Shown here: in pieces, positions 34,705 through 43,496 of the stretch | How the letters are laid out: each line of letters starts with the position of its first letter | Position numbering within the stretch: the first letter of the stretch is position 1 | Source of the DNA: an uncultured Granulosicoccus sp. | Lineage (GTDB): Bacteria > Pseudomonadota > Gammaproteobacteria > Granulosicoccales > Granulosicoccaceae | Reading direction: 5' to 3' | Assembly (NCBI GenBank): GCA_947495035.1 | Contig: CANLXI010000029.1 | Coordinates: 24,960-88,959, forward strand | Length of the DNA: 64,000 nt | Program-made: the position numbers and the translations under genes | Notes under the pieces: generated by a model | What the model saw: the letters and a program-made list of their open reading frames with translations, nothing else | Databases searched by the model: none | What the model was told of the DNA's origin: nothing

Positions 34705-36783
34705 ATGAAATCATCATCAATCCGTTTGGGCGTCGATATCGGTGGCACGTTCACCGACGTTGTCCTCGAGAAACAGGGTCGTCAGTACTCGACCAAGGTG
34801 CTCACCACCTACGCGGCACCTGAAACGGCCATCATCGACGGGATGCAGCAGGTCTGCGCCAAGGCCGACATTGTCCCTGCAGATATCGAGCAGATCATTC
34901 ACGGTACCACGCTTGCCACCAATGCCCTGATCGAACGGCGCGGTGCGAAGACGGCTCTGATCACCACCGAAGGTTTTCGCGATGTCATCGAGATGCGTAC
35001 CGAAAGCCGTTTTGAACAATACGACCTGAACCTCAACCTGCCAGAACCTCTGCTGCCAAGGCAGATGCGTTTCACCGTGCCCGAGAGGGTCAACGCCAAG
35101 GGGGACATCATGGTGGCTCTCGAGCGCTCGGATGTCGAAGCCATCGTCGATCGCATTGCCGAAACCGGTGTGGAAAGCATCGCTGTCGGACTGATTCACA
35201 GCTACCTCAATGATTCCCATGAACGGCTGATTCGCGAAGTACTGGCTGCAAGGCTTCCCGAGGTGATGGTATCGATCTCATCGGAAGTCAGTCCACAGAT
35301 GCGTGAATACGAACGCTTCAATACCGTGGTGGCCAATGCCTACATCAAGCCCTTGATGAAGTCCTATCTGGGAAGGCTGGAGGCACGACTGCAGGATGAA
35401 GGAGTCCGCTGCAACATCTTCCTGATGCATTCCGGCGGCGGCATCATCTCGATCGACAATGCTGCCGATTTTCCCGTACGCCTGGTGGAATCCGGCCCCG
35501 CCGGTGGCGCTGTCTTCGCGGCACACATTGCAGCACGCTACGCTCTGGACAAGGTACTGAGCTTCGACATGGGCGGCACGACCGCGAAGATCTGCCTGAT
35601 CAAGCACCAGACACCCAAGACCGCCCGGGTATTCGAGGTGGCACGCACTTACCGGTTCAAGAAGGGGTCAGGCATGCCCATATCCATTCCGGTCATCGAC
35701 ATGGTCGAGATCGGTGCCGGAGGCGGCTCCCTTGCCCACGTCGATGCCATGGGCCAGATTCGCGTCGGCCCTGAAAGTGCCGGTTCGGAACCGGGTCCGG
35801 CCTGTTACGGACGGGGTGGAGAACGGCCGGGTGTCACCGATGCCGATCTGGTTCTCGGCAAACTGGATCCGGACAATTTTGCCGGTGGCTCGATCAAGCT
35901 CTATCCCGACGCCTCCGGAACGGCACTGATACAGCACATTGGGCAGAGTCTGGAAATGGAGGCCACCGAAGCGGCCTTCGGTGTTGCCGAAGTGGTCGAC
36001 GAGAACATGGCCAATGCCGCTCGGGTACACGCGGTGGAAAATGGCGAGGATCTGAGCGAATACACCATGATTGCCTTTGGCGGAGCCGCCCCGCTGCATG
36101 CCGGTCGTCTGTGCGAGAAACTGGGCGTTCGTCGCCTGCTGGTGCCACCGGGTGCCGGAGTTGGATCCGCCATCGGGTTTCTGCGCGCACCGTTCAGCTT
36201 CGAGGCCAATCGCTCGGTCTACATGAAACTCAGCGACTTCAACCCGGAGCAGATCCAGTCTCTCCTGACCGATCTGAAGTCGGAGGCGACCGGCTTTGTA
36301 CGCAGCTGTGACCCTGACGCCAACATCCTTGCCGAGTTCAAGGTCTACATGCGCTACACCGGCCAGGGCTGGGAGATTCCGATTCAACTGAGCGAATCGC
36401 AGGCCATGAACCCGAATGCCGAGACCTTCCAGGCACGGTTCGAGGAGGACTACACCAAACTGTTCGGACGTCCCGTGGCCGGTATGGACGTGGAAATCAC
36501 CGTGTGGTCGGTGAATGCCACGACACCACCGGAGAGCGTTGCGCCGGTTGAAACGAGCCAGGGCGACATGGCCGCACAGCTGAATGGCACTCGCCAGCTG
36601 TTCGACGCTGCCAGACGCTCGTTTCTGGACACCCATGTCATCGAGCGCTCTTCCCTGCAAAGCGGGCAGCGGGCACACGGCCCGGCAGTGCTCACCGAAG
36701 CGGAAACCACCATCATCGTGCCGGCCAGCCGCGATGCCATCAGACAGCCGGACGGCTGCATCGACATCGTGATCAAAGACTGA
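34705..36783 (+). CDS. hyuA: N-methylhydantoinase A / 5-oxoprolinase family subunit A
   Basis: ATP-dependent amidohydrolase subunit of the HyuA/HyuB type, which opens cyclic imides or lactams such as hydantoins, oxoproline or related rings. I start it at the ATG at 34705, after GGAAGGA, giving 692 residues. The ASKHA-type nucleotide motif GVDIGGTFTDVVLEKQG is at the N-terminus. IIHGTTLATNALIERRGAKT, GGTTAKICLIKHQTPKT and the Gly-rich GAGGGSLAHVDAMGQIRVGP with CYGRGGERPGVTDADLVLGK follow. AFGGAAPLHAGRLCEKLGV is the usual late motif. HyuB follows by 11 bases. The exact ring substrate cannot be read from sequence. Confidence 0.92.
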   Translation: MKSSSIRLGVDIGGTFTDVVLEKQGRQYSTKVLTTYAAPETAIIDGMQQVCAKADIVPADIEQIIHGTTLATNALIERRGAKTALITTEGFRDVIEMRTESRFEQYDLNLNLPEPLLPRQMRFTVPERVNAKGDIMVALERSDVEAIVDRIAETGVESIAVGLIHSYLNDSHERLIREVLAARLPEVMVSISSEVSPQMREYERFNTVVANAYIKPLMKSYLGRLEARLQDEGVRCNIFLMHSGGGIISIDNAADFPVRLVESGPAGGAVFAAHIAARYALDKVLSFDMGGTTAKICLIKHQTPKTARVFEVARTYRFKKGSGMPISIPVIDMVEIGAGGGSLAHVDAMGQIRVGPESAGSEPGPACYGRGGERPGVTDADLVLGKLDPDNFAGGSIKLYPDASGTALIQHIGQSLEMEATEAAFGVAEVVDENMANAARVHAVENGEDLSEYTMIAFGGAAPLHAGRLCEKLGVRRLLVPPGAGVGSAIGFLRAPFSFEANRSVYMKLSDFNPEQIQSLLTDLKSEATGFVRSCDPDANILAEFKVYMRYTGQGWEIPIQLSESQAMNPNAETFQARFEEDYTKLFGRPVAGMDVEITVWSVNATTPPESVAPVETSQGDMAAQLNGTRQLFDAARRSFLDTHVIERSSLQSGQRAHGPAVLTEAETTIIVPASRDAIRQPDGCIDIVIKD

Positions 36784-36794
36784 GGAGAATCATC

Positions 36795-38498
36795 ATGGAA
36801 CATTCAAGAGTCTCGTACCAGGTCATGTGGAACCGCCTGATCTCGGTCGTCGAAGAGCAGGCACAGGCACTGGTAAGAACCGCCTTCTCCACGTCGGTGC
36901 GCGAAGCCGGGGATCTGTCAGCCGGCGTCTATGACACCCACGGAAGGATGCTTGCCCAGGCCGTGACCGGTACCCCCGGTCACGTAAACGCCATGGCGGA
37001 CGCGGTGGCGCATTTCATCCGCCGGATCGGCCGGGAAAACATCTTCGACGGTGATGTCTTCATCACCAACGATCCCTGGGAAGGCACAGGTCACCTGCAT
37101 GACATCACCATGGTCACACCATCGTTTCACAAGGGAGCGCTGGTCGGATTCTTCGCCTGCACCGCACATATCGTCGATATCGGTGGTCGCGGCTTCGGCG
37201 CAGATGCTGCCAGTGTCTACGAGGAAGGGCTCTATATCCCGATCATGAATTTCGCCGAACTCGGCCAGGTCAATGCAACCCTGGTGAATATCGTCCGAGG
37301 CAATGTGCGTGAACCGGATCAGTTGATTGGCGACATGTATGCCCTGACGAGCTGCAACGAGATCGGTCACCGCCGCCTGATCGACATGATGCAGGAATTC
37401 GACTTGTCGCAGCTGGACGGAATTGCCGACTTCATCCTCGACAACTCGCGTCGTGCCACTCTTGAACGCATTGCCGCCCTGCCCCGCCAGGCGGCCGAAG
37501 GCGAGATGACGATCGACGGCTTCGACAAACCCATCACACTCAAAGTCAAGGTTACGGTACATGAAGACCGGATCGTCTCCGATTTCAGCGGATCTTCCGG
37601 GCTGGACAAGAAGGGCATCAACTGCCCGCTGGTCTATGCCAAGGCCTATGCCTGCTACGCGCTGAAAGTCGCCATCGCACCCGAGATTCCGAACAACGCC
37701 GCTTCACTGGCTCCGTTTGAAATCGAAGCACCGGCCAACAGCATCGTCAACGCCCTGCATCCGGCTCCGGTAGCCCTGCGCCATATCGTCGGCCATTTCG
37801 TGCCCGATACCGTGTACGACGCATTCGACAAGATCGTGCCGGGGCTGGTACCCGCCGAAGGTGCCGGCTGCCTGTGCAATTTCCAGGTGTCCCTGCGGCC
37901 CCGTAGCGACGCACCCGCCCCTGCCGATGCTCGAAGATCCGAAGTGCTGACCTTCAATTCCGGAGGTTCCGGCGCACGACCCGAGCATGATGGTCTCAAT
38001 GCCACAGCCTTTCCGTCGGGGGTCATGACCATGCCGATCGAGGCCACTGAACATGCAGGCCCGGTCATCATCTGGCGCAAGGAACTGCGGCCCGACAGCG
38101 GTGGATCAGGCAAGACGCGTGGCGGCCTGGGTCAGTTCATGGAAGTCGGCGCCATGCCCGGCCATGAGTTCGACATTCAAGCCATGTTCGATCGCAGCCA
38201 GTACCCGGCCCGTGGACGACGAGGAGGCCATCAGGGCGCTGCCACCACCATCGCGCAGGATGACGGCAGCAGCATGCACGTCAAGGGCAAGCAGTTCGTA
38301 CCTCATGGGCGCAAGGTGGTCATGGCATTTCCAGGGGGGGCCGGTTACGGCGAGCCGATGGAACGCGACCCGGCCCTGATCAGACGCGATCTGGCACGCG
38401 GCTATATATCGGCCGAGACCGCTGCGCGTGATTACGGACTGTCTGCCAGTGAGATAGCTGCTGTTGAAGCAAGCGTCAGAAAGGGAGAGGCACTCTGA
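36795..38498 (+). CDS. hyuB: N-methylhydantoinase B / 5-oxoprolinase family subunit B
   Basis: Catalytic partner of HyuA. The 567-residue product has the HyuB signatures RTAFSTSVREAGDLSAGVYD, TNDPWEGTGHLHDITMVTPS and ACTAHIVDIGGRGFGADAAS. INCPLVYAKAYACYALKVAI follows, then the C-terminal GGSGKTRGGLGQFMEVGAMP and GRRGGHQGA. A good SD (GAGGAGAA) precedes the ATG. Its stop and the start of the FAD oxidoreductase share one base (TGATG), indicating translational coupling within the operon. Confidence 0.93.
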   Translation: MEHSRVSYQVMWNRLISVVEEQAQALVRTAFSTSVREAGDLSAGVYDTHGRMLAQAVTGTPGHVNAMADAVAHFIRRIGRENIFDGDVFITNDPWEGTGHLHDITMVTPSFHKGALVGFFACTAHIVDIGGRGFGADAASVYEEGLYIPIMNFAELGQVNATLVNIVRGNVREPDQLIGDMYALTSCNEIGHRRLIDMMQEFDLSQLDGIADFILDNSRRATLERIAALPRQAAEGEMTIDGFDKPITLKVKVTVHEDRIVSDFSGSSGLDKKGINCPLVYAKAYACYALKVAIAPEIPNNAASLAPFEIEAPANSIVNALHPAPVALRHIVGHFVPDTVYDAFDKIVPGLVPAEGAGCLCNFQVSLRPRSDAPAPADARRSEVLTFNSGGSGARPEHDGLNATAFPSGVMTMPIEATEHAGPVIIWRKELRPDSGGSGKTRGGLGQFMEVGAMPGHEFDIQAMFDRSQYPARGRRGGHQGAATTIAQDDGSSMHVKGKQFVPHGRKVVMAFPGGAGYGEPMERDPALIRRDLARGYISAETAARDYGLSASEIAAVEASVRKGEAL

Positions 38499-39715
38499 TG
38501 GCCAGCATCACATCGACAGCCACGCGCAGTCACTACGATGTGGTCATCGTGGGCGGTGCCATCATGGGGGCTTCTGCCGCCTGGTTTCTCAGCGACAACG
38601 CGGACTTCAACGGCTCGGTGTTGGTGGTGGAGCGCGATACGAGCTACGAAGCCTGCTCGACCACACACACCAATTCCTGCATGCGCCAGCAATTCTCCAC
38701 CGACCTGAATGTCAGGATCAGCCAGTTCGCAGCGGATTTCGTGAAGAATCTGCGTCAATACATGGGTGGTGACGAGCGCGTGCCCGAGCTGTCGATACGC
38801 AGTTTCGGCTATCTGTACCTGGCCGACAATGATGACTTTGCCGCCACCCTGCGCGAAAGCCAGGCTGTACAGACCGCCGCCGGTGCAGCGACTCGACTGC
38901 TGTCACCGGATCAGATCAAGCAGGCCTACCCGTTCTACAACGTGGATGACATTGTTCTGGGGTCGATCAATCTGGTTGATGAAGGATTCTGGGATGCCAC
39001 TGCCGTGTTCGACTGGCTGCGACGATCGGCCCGTGAGCGTGGCGTGGAATACATCCAGAACGCGGTCATTGGCATCCATCGCACTGACGACGACAAGAGA
39101 GTGGCGTCCATCACCCTGAAGTCCGGAGAGGTGATCGCTTGCGGCCAGCTGCTCAACGCCTCGGGTCCGCGTGCTGCCCGGACCGCACAGATGGCCGGTC
39201 TGACTGTACCGGTGGAGCCGCGCAAGCGCTACTCCTGGATTTTCAAGGCAGATTCTCCGCTCGATCGTGATCTGCCATTGACCATTGATCCGTCCGGTGT
39301 GCATGTGCGCGAAAACGGCGGAGGCAGTTATCAGTGTGGTGGCCATTCCGACTTCGACCCCGCTGTGGACTACGACGACTACAGCATGGACTTTTCGCTG
39401 TGGGAGAACCATGTATGGCCGATTCTTGCCACTCGCATTCCTCAGTTCGAAGCCATCAAGGTGCAATCCGAATGGGCCGGTCACTATGCCTACAACACCT
39501 TTGACCACAACGCGATCATGGGCCCTCATCCCGAGCTGGAGAATTTCATCTTTCTCAACGGATTTTCCGGTCATGGCTTGCAGCAGGCTCCGGCCATGGG
39601 GCGAGGTACCGCTGAGTGGTTGACCTATGGCGAGTACCGGACACTGGATCTGCGCCCCTTCAACTACGAACGAATCATCAACGGTCACCCGATCATCGAA
39701 AAGGCGATCATCTGA
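38498..39715 (+). CDS. FAD-dependent amine/amino-acid oxidoreductase (DAO family)
   Basis: A 405-residue flavoprotein of the D-amino-acid/sarcosine-oxidase superfamily. The dinucleotide-binding motif is YDVVIVGGAIMGASAAWFLS at residues 13-32, followed by the acidic VVERD end of strand two. A central substrate region follows, then the C-terminal FAD motif FIFLNGFSGHGLQQAPAMGR. It could oxidise an N-alkylated or secondary amino acid released by the HyuAB hydrolase; this is inferred from the operon. It is coupled at both ends: a one-base overlap with hyuB and a one-base overlap with the aldolase gene. There is no signal peptide. Confidence 0.88.
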   Translation: MASITSTATRSHYDVVIVGGAIMGASAAWFLSDNADFNGSVLVVERDTSYEACSTTHTNSCMRQQFSTDLNVRISQFAADFVKNLRQYMGGDERVPELSIRSFGYLYLADNDDFAATLRESQAVQTAAGAATRLLSPDQIKQAYPFYNVDDIVLGSINLVDEGFWDATAVFDWLRRSARERGVEYIQNAVIGIHRTDDDKRVASITLKSGEVIACGQLLNASGPRAARTAQMAGLTVPVEPRKRYSWIFKADSPLDRDLPLTIDPSGVHVRENGGGSYQCGGHSDFDPAVDYDDYSMDFSLWENHVWPILATRIPQFEAIKVQSEWAGHYAYNTFDHNAIMGPHPELENFIFLNGFSGHGLQQAPAMGRGTAEWLTYGEYRTLDLRPFNYERIINGHPIIEKAII

Positions 39716-40488
39716 TGAAGCTGCCAGCCAATCCCTTTGTGCAAGCCCTGGCTACCAACCGGAAGCAGGTGGGTCTGTGGGTCAGTCTGTCCAACCATTT
39801 TGCAGCGGAGGTCGTGGCACCCGCCGGTTATGACTGGGCTCTGATCGACATGGAACACAGCCCGAACGACTACTTCAGCGTTCTGGGACAATTGCAGGCC
39901 TTCGCCGCCTACTCCACGGTACCCATCGTGCGCGTCGAATGGAACAACCCGGTAGCTGTCAAGCGTCTGCTTGATCTTGGCGCACCCGGCCTTCTGTTTC
40001 CGATGATCCAGTCAGTGGAGGAAGCCCGGCTCGCTGTCGATTCGACGCGCTACCCGCCACGCGGCATGCGAGGCGTCAGTGGATCGACCCGAGCCACCCG
40101 GTTCGGTCGAGTGACGGATTATCTGCAACGTGTCGAACAGGAAACCGCCGTACTGTTGCAGCTGGAAACCTGCGCGGCTGTCCACAGCGCCGAGGAAATC
40201 GCGCAGATCGAGGGTATCAACGGCATTTTCTTCGGACCCGCCGATATCGCCGCCGACCTGGGCAAGCCCGGGCAGCCCATGGACCCGGCGGTCTGGGAAC
40301 TGATCAAACCTGCCGCGAAGAAGCTCATCGCCCGGGGCTTGCCGGTGGGTACACTGGTGCTCGACCCGGACTTTGCCACCGAACTGTTGAACGAGGGCTT
40401 CACCTTCGTTGCCTGCGGCAGTGACACCGCGCTGCTGGCCAGAAGTGCTGACGCATTGTTGGCCCATGTCAGAGGAACTGCACGATGA
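39715..40488 (+). CDS. HpcH/HpaI-family class II aldolase
   Basis: A 257-residue metal-dependent aldolase of the HpaI/2-dehydro-3-deoxy-glucarate aldolase family. I start it at the ATG at 39715, which overlaps the previous stop by one base. Family motifs are GLWVSLSNHFAAEVVAPAGY, DWALIDMEHSPNDYFSVLGQ, and the metal/pyruvate-site segments VLLQLETCAAVHSAEEIAQI and FFGPADIAADLGKPG. Such enzymes cleave 4-hydroxy-2-oxoacids to pyruvate plus an aldehyde. In this operon it would act on an oxoacid made by the downstream aminotransferase (inference). Its stop overlaps the aminotransferase start by 4 bases. Confidence 0.9.
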   Translation: MKLPANPFVQALATNRKQVGLWVSLSNHFAAEVVAPAGYDWALIDMEHSPNDYFSVLGQLQAFAAYSTVPIVRVEWNNPVAVKRLLDLGAPGLLFPMIQSVEEARLAVDSTRYPPRGMRGVSGSTRATRFGRVTDYLQRVEQETAVLLQLETCAAVHSAEEIAQIEGINGIFFGPADIAADLGKPGQPMDPAVWELIKPAAKKLIARGLPVGTLVLDPDFATELLNEGFTFVACGSDTALLARSADALLAHVRGTAR

Positions 40489-41714
40489 ATTACGCTGCTT
40501 CACGCCTGGCGTCCGTCAAACCATCCGCTTCTGCCTGGGTCAGCCAGGCAGCCCGCGATGCGCGTGCCCGGGGCGAGGATGTCATTGACCTCGGCCTCGG
40601 CGAACCCGATTTCGAGACACCCGCGCATATCAAGACCGCCGCCCATGAAGCGGCTCTGGCTGGCGAGACCCGCTACCCACCCACTGGCGGTACAGCGACT
40701 CTGAAGGCGGCAGTCCTCGCCAAGCTGAAACGCGAGAACGCTCTGGACTACTCGGCAGACGAGGTGATTGTCTGCAATGGTGCCAAGCAAGTCATCTTCA
40801 ACGCCATGATGGCAAGCCTGGAACCGGGTGATGAAGTCCTGCTGGCAGCCCCCTACTTCGGACAATACAAGGATATCGTCCTGATTCTGGGCGGTCAGCC
40901 TGTCGCTGTCGAATGTTCGGCAGACGAGGGATTTCTGCTGTCACCGAATCGACTGGCCGACGCCATCACTGACAGAACTCGCTGGTTGTTCCTCAATCAG
41001 CCGTCCAACCCGGCTGGTGCGGTTTACACCGATGATGAACTGCGCGCACTGGGCAAGGTGCTGGAAAGGCATCCTCGAGTGCTGATTCTGTCCGACGAGA
41101 TCTATGAACACATCCTGTTCGATGGTCGGCAATTCATGTCCGCTGCTGCCGCCTGGCCCCAACTCGCAGATCGAGTCCTGACGGTCAACGGGGTATCCAA
41201 GGCCTACGCGATGACCGGTTGGAGGATCGGCTATGGCGCGGGCCACGCAGAGCTGATAGCAGCGATGACCAAGGTACAGAGCCAGATCAGTTCGGGTGCC
41301 TGCTCCATCGCCCAGGCAGCCGCGGCCGCCGCCCTGAACGGACCTCAGGATGAGGTACGACGTTTCCGTGCGGCCTTCGAACGCCGTCGTGATCTCGTAC
41401 TCGACCATGTCAAGTCCATTCCCGGGCTCACACTCGACCCGCCCGGTGGTGCTTTCTATGCACTGATCGGTTGCGCAGACCTGATTGGCGCGCAGACACC
41501 GGAAGGCAGCCTGATTGACAGCGATGACGCATTGACGCAATACCTGCTGCAAGCGGCCGGCATCGCTGCCGTTCCCGGCAGCGCCTATGAACTGTCGCCC
41601 TTCTTTCGCATTTCCACAGCGGCCTCCGAAGAGGTTCTGGGCGAGGCGATGACACGCATCGGCGCCGCGGTGGGCAGATTGAAACTTCCGAAAACCAGGG
41701 CAAACCCGACATGA
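40485..41714 (+). CDS. Class I/II PLP aminotransferase (aspartate aminotransferase fold)
   Basis: A 409-residue fold-type I aminotransferase. Motifs include GEDVIDLGLGEPDFETPAHI, TRYPPTGGTATLKAAVLAKL and NQPSNPAGAVYTDDELRALG. ILSDEIYEHILFDG carries the PLP-pyridine Asp, and the Schiff-base lysine is in VNGVSKAYAMTGWRIGYGAG. It resembles AspC/AatA-type enzymes acting on aspartate, aromatic or related amino acids, but the substrate is not determined. It overlaps the aldolase upstream and the epimerase downstream by 4 bases each (ATGA). This supports coordinated synthesis in one pathway. Confidence 0.92.
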   Translation: MNYAASRLASVKPSASAWVSQAARDARARGEDVIDLGLGEPDFETPAHIKTAAHEAALAGETRYPPTGGTATLKAAVLAKLKRENALDYSADEVIVCNGAKQVIFNAMMASLEPGDEVLLAAPYFGQYKDIVLILGGQPVAVECSADEGFLLSPNRLADAITDRTRWLFLNQPSNPAGAVYTDDELRALGKVLERHPRVLILSDEIYEHILFDGRQFMSAAAAWPQLADRVLTVNGVSKAYAMTGWRIGYGAGHAELIAAMTKVQSQISSGACSIAQAAAAAALNGPQDEVRRFRAAFERRRDLVLDHVKSIPGLTLDPPGGAFYALIGCADLIGAQTPEGSLIDSDDALTQYLLQAAGIAAVPGSAYELSPFFRISTAASEEVLGEAMTRIGAAVGRLKLPKTRANPT

Positions 41715-42550
41715 AGAAACTCGTTCTCACCGGCGCAGCCGGCCGTCTCGGCTCCTACCTGCGCGAACCCCTGTCCGGCTTGTGTGATAGCCTGATATCA
41801 ACCGATATTGCCGGGGATATCGGCAAGACCTTGCCAGGCGAGAGCTATGTGCAGGCCGATCTGCAGGATCTGGATGCCATGCTTGCGCTTCTGGAAGGGG
41901 CTGACATGGTGGTGCATTTCGGGGCCTATGGTGATGAGGCCGAGTTCGAGACCATCCTGGGGCCGAACATCATCGGCGCCTACAATATCTGGGAGGCCGC
42001 CTATCGTTGCGGTGTCCGCAGGGTGGTCTATGCGTCCTCCATTCATGCCGTGGGCATGCACCGCAAGAGCGTCTTCATCGGCACTGATGCACCACATCGT
42101 CCCGATACCTTCTATGGCCTGGCAAAGTGTTTCGCCGAGGATCTGGCCAGTCTGTACTGGGACAAGCGCGGTGTGGAATCGGTCTGCATGCGAATTCTGA
42201 GTTGCGCGCAAGTGTCCAACCCTCGAGCCGTGGGCACCTGGCTCAGCTATGAAGACCTTGTCCAGCTTGTCGAACGTGCCGTTGACACGCCAGTTACCGG
42301 CTTCTCGGTAGTCTACGGTGTCTCCGACAATGACCGCGTACCTGTAGACAATGCACGTGCCAGTCACCTGGGCTATCGGCCAAAGGACAATGCCGAAAAA
42401 TTCGCCAGGGAGATCTACGCCAAGACTGGACCACTGGATCCACAGGATCCCGGCAATGCTTGTCATGGCGGTCCGTTTGCGGCGGTCCCATTGGGCAACA
42501 GTGGCGTGGCGCACTTGAACCTCAACCCCGAAGACATCGGAAAAACCTGA
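41711..42550 (+). CDS. NAD-dependent epimerase/dehydratase family (uronate-dehydrogenase-like)
   Basis: A 279-residue extended short-chain dehydrogenase. The Rossmann motif is KLVLTGAAGRLGSYLREPLS at residues 3-22. MVVHFGAYGDEAEFETILGP and YASSIHAVGMH give the catalytic Ser. The YxxxK motif is intact in FYGLAKCFAEDLA. Size and motif style recall bacterial uronate dehydrogenases, which oxidise sugar acids to lactones. An oxidative step on a polyhydroxylated or hydroxy-acid intermediate is plausible but not proven. It is translationally coupled to the aminotransferase (ATGA). Confidence 0.85.
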   Translation: MKKLVLTGAAGRLGSYLREPLSGLCDSLISTDIAGDIGKTLPGESYVQADLQDLDAMLALLEGADMVVHFGAYGDEAEFETILGPNIIGAYNIWEAAYRCGVRRVVYASSIHAVGMHRKSVFIGTDAPHRPDTFYGLAKCFAEDLASLYWDKRGVESVCMRILSCAQVSNPRAVGTWLSYEDLVQLVERAVDTPVTGFSVVYGVSDNDRVPVDNARASHLGYRPKDNAEKFAREIYAKTGPLDPQDPGNACHGGPFAAVPLGNSGVAHLNLNPEDIGKT

Positions 42551-42563
42551 GAGGAAGATGATG

Positions 42564-43265
42564 ATGAAAAAGACAGCACTGATTACGGCCGGTGGTAGCG
42601 GCATGGGCGCTGATAGCGCCCGAGCATTGGCGGCGGACGGTTTCCAGGTGGGAATCCTGTCCTCCTCCGGCAAGGGCGAGGCACTGGCGAAGGAGCTTGG
42701 TGGCGTCGGCGTGACCGGCAGCAACCGATCGGTGGATGACCTGCAGAGGCTGGTTGATACGGCAATGAATGAATGGGGGCGAATCGATGTTCTGGTCAAT
42801 TCTGCCGGTCACGGCCCTCGCGCACCGGTACTCGAGCTGAGCGACGAAGACTGGCATGAGGGCATGGACGTCTATTTTCTCAACGCCGTGCGGCCGACCC
42901 GTCTCGTGACCCCCATCATGCAGCAGCAAGGCGGTGGCACGATCATCAATATTTCAACCTTTGCAGCATTCGAACCGAATCCGGTCTTCCCGACATCGGG
43001 TGTCATGCGTGCAGGTCTTGCGGCATTTTCCAAGCTGTTTGCCGACAAGTACGCAGCGGAGAACATCCGCATGAACAATGTTCTGCCGGGGTTCATCGAC
43101 AGTCTGCCTGAAAAGGAAGAATTCCGTTCGATGATACCCATGGGACGTTATGGCAGTTCCCGTAATGAAATTGCCAGCGTCGTGGCCTTTCTGGCCTCCG
43201 AGGGCGGCACCTACATCACCGGACAGAACATCCGAGTCGATGGCGGCATTACCCGTTCTGTCTAG
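42564..43265 (+). CDS. SDR-family protein with non-canonical YxxxK motif
   Basis: A short-chain dehydrogenase-like protein of about 233 residues. Three ATGs are in tandem (42558, 42561, 42564). The third has the best spacing from AGGA at 42552-42555. The cofactor motif is AGGSGMG near residues 9-15, with LVNSAGHGPRAPV and INISTFAAF (Ser131) where expected. The catalytic Tyr and Lys positions read Ser145-Gly-Val-Met-Arg149 instead of YxxxK. The C-terminus PGFIDSLPEKEEF and YITGQNIRVDGGITRSV is typical SDR. It may use other residues, act on a different chemistry, or bind without classical catalysis. It lies 13 bases after the epimerase. Confidence 0.85.
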   Translation: MKKTALITAGGSGMGADSARALAADGFQVGILSSSGKGEALAKELGGVGVTGSNRSVDDLQRLVDTAMNEWGRIDVLVNSAGHGPRAPVLELSDEDWHEGMDVYFLNAVRPTRLVTPIMQQQGGGTIINISTFAAFEPNPVFPTSGVMRAGLAAFSKLFADKYAAENIRMNNVLPGFIDSLPEKEEFRSMIPMGRYGSSRNEIASVVAFLASEGGTYITGQNIRVDGGITRSV

Positions 43266-43277
43266 CCTCAATGAGAC

Positions 43278-43421
43278 ATGAGTCCACGACCAGAAACCGC
43301 CTACGGCTCGCGCTATACCCTTGACAGCCTGCCCAATGTCGCTGGCAACTACGACGCCGCTCATCGCCTGATGGAGGCACAGAAGCCCTGGTTCGACAAG
43401 GAGTTCGGTGACTCCGCATAG
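43278..43421 (+). CDS. Small 47-residue ORF at the end of the hydantoinase operon
   Basis: An ATG-started reading frame of 47 codons plus TAG, 12 bases after the SDR stop and on the same strand. The product begins MSPRPETAYGSRYTLDSLPN and continues VAGNYDAAHRLMEAQKPWFD. Codon choice (CTG, GAC, GCC, AAC) matches the neighbouring genes. No strong SD is visible. It is not membrane-like and I do not recognise a family. It could be a real small operon member or the remaining 5' part of a longer gene lost by deletion. Confidence 0.4.
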   Translation: MSPRPETAYGSRYTLDSLPNVAGNYDAAHRLMEAQKPWFDKEFGDSA

Positions 43422-43496
43422 TCACCTTTCTACCTGACCTGGTCTTCAACTGAAACAGATCGAACGGCAAGTCGGCACAATGCGCCGGGCATGGAA

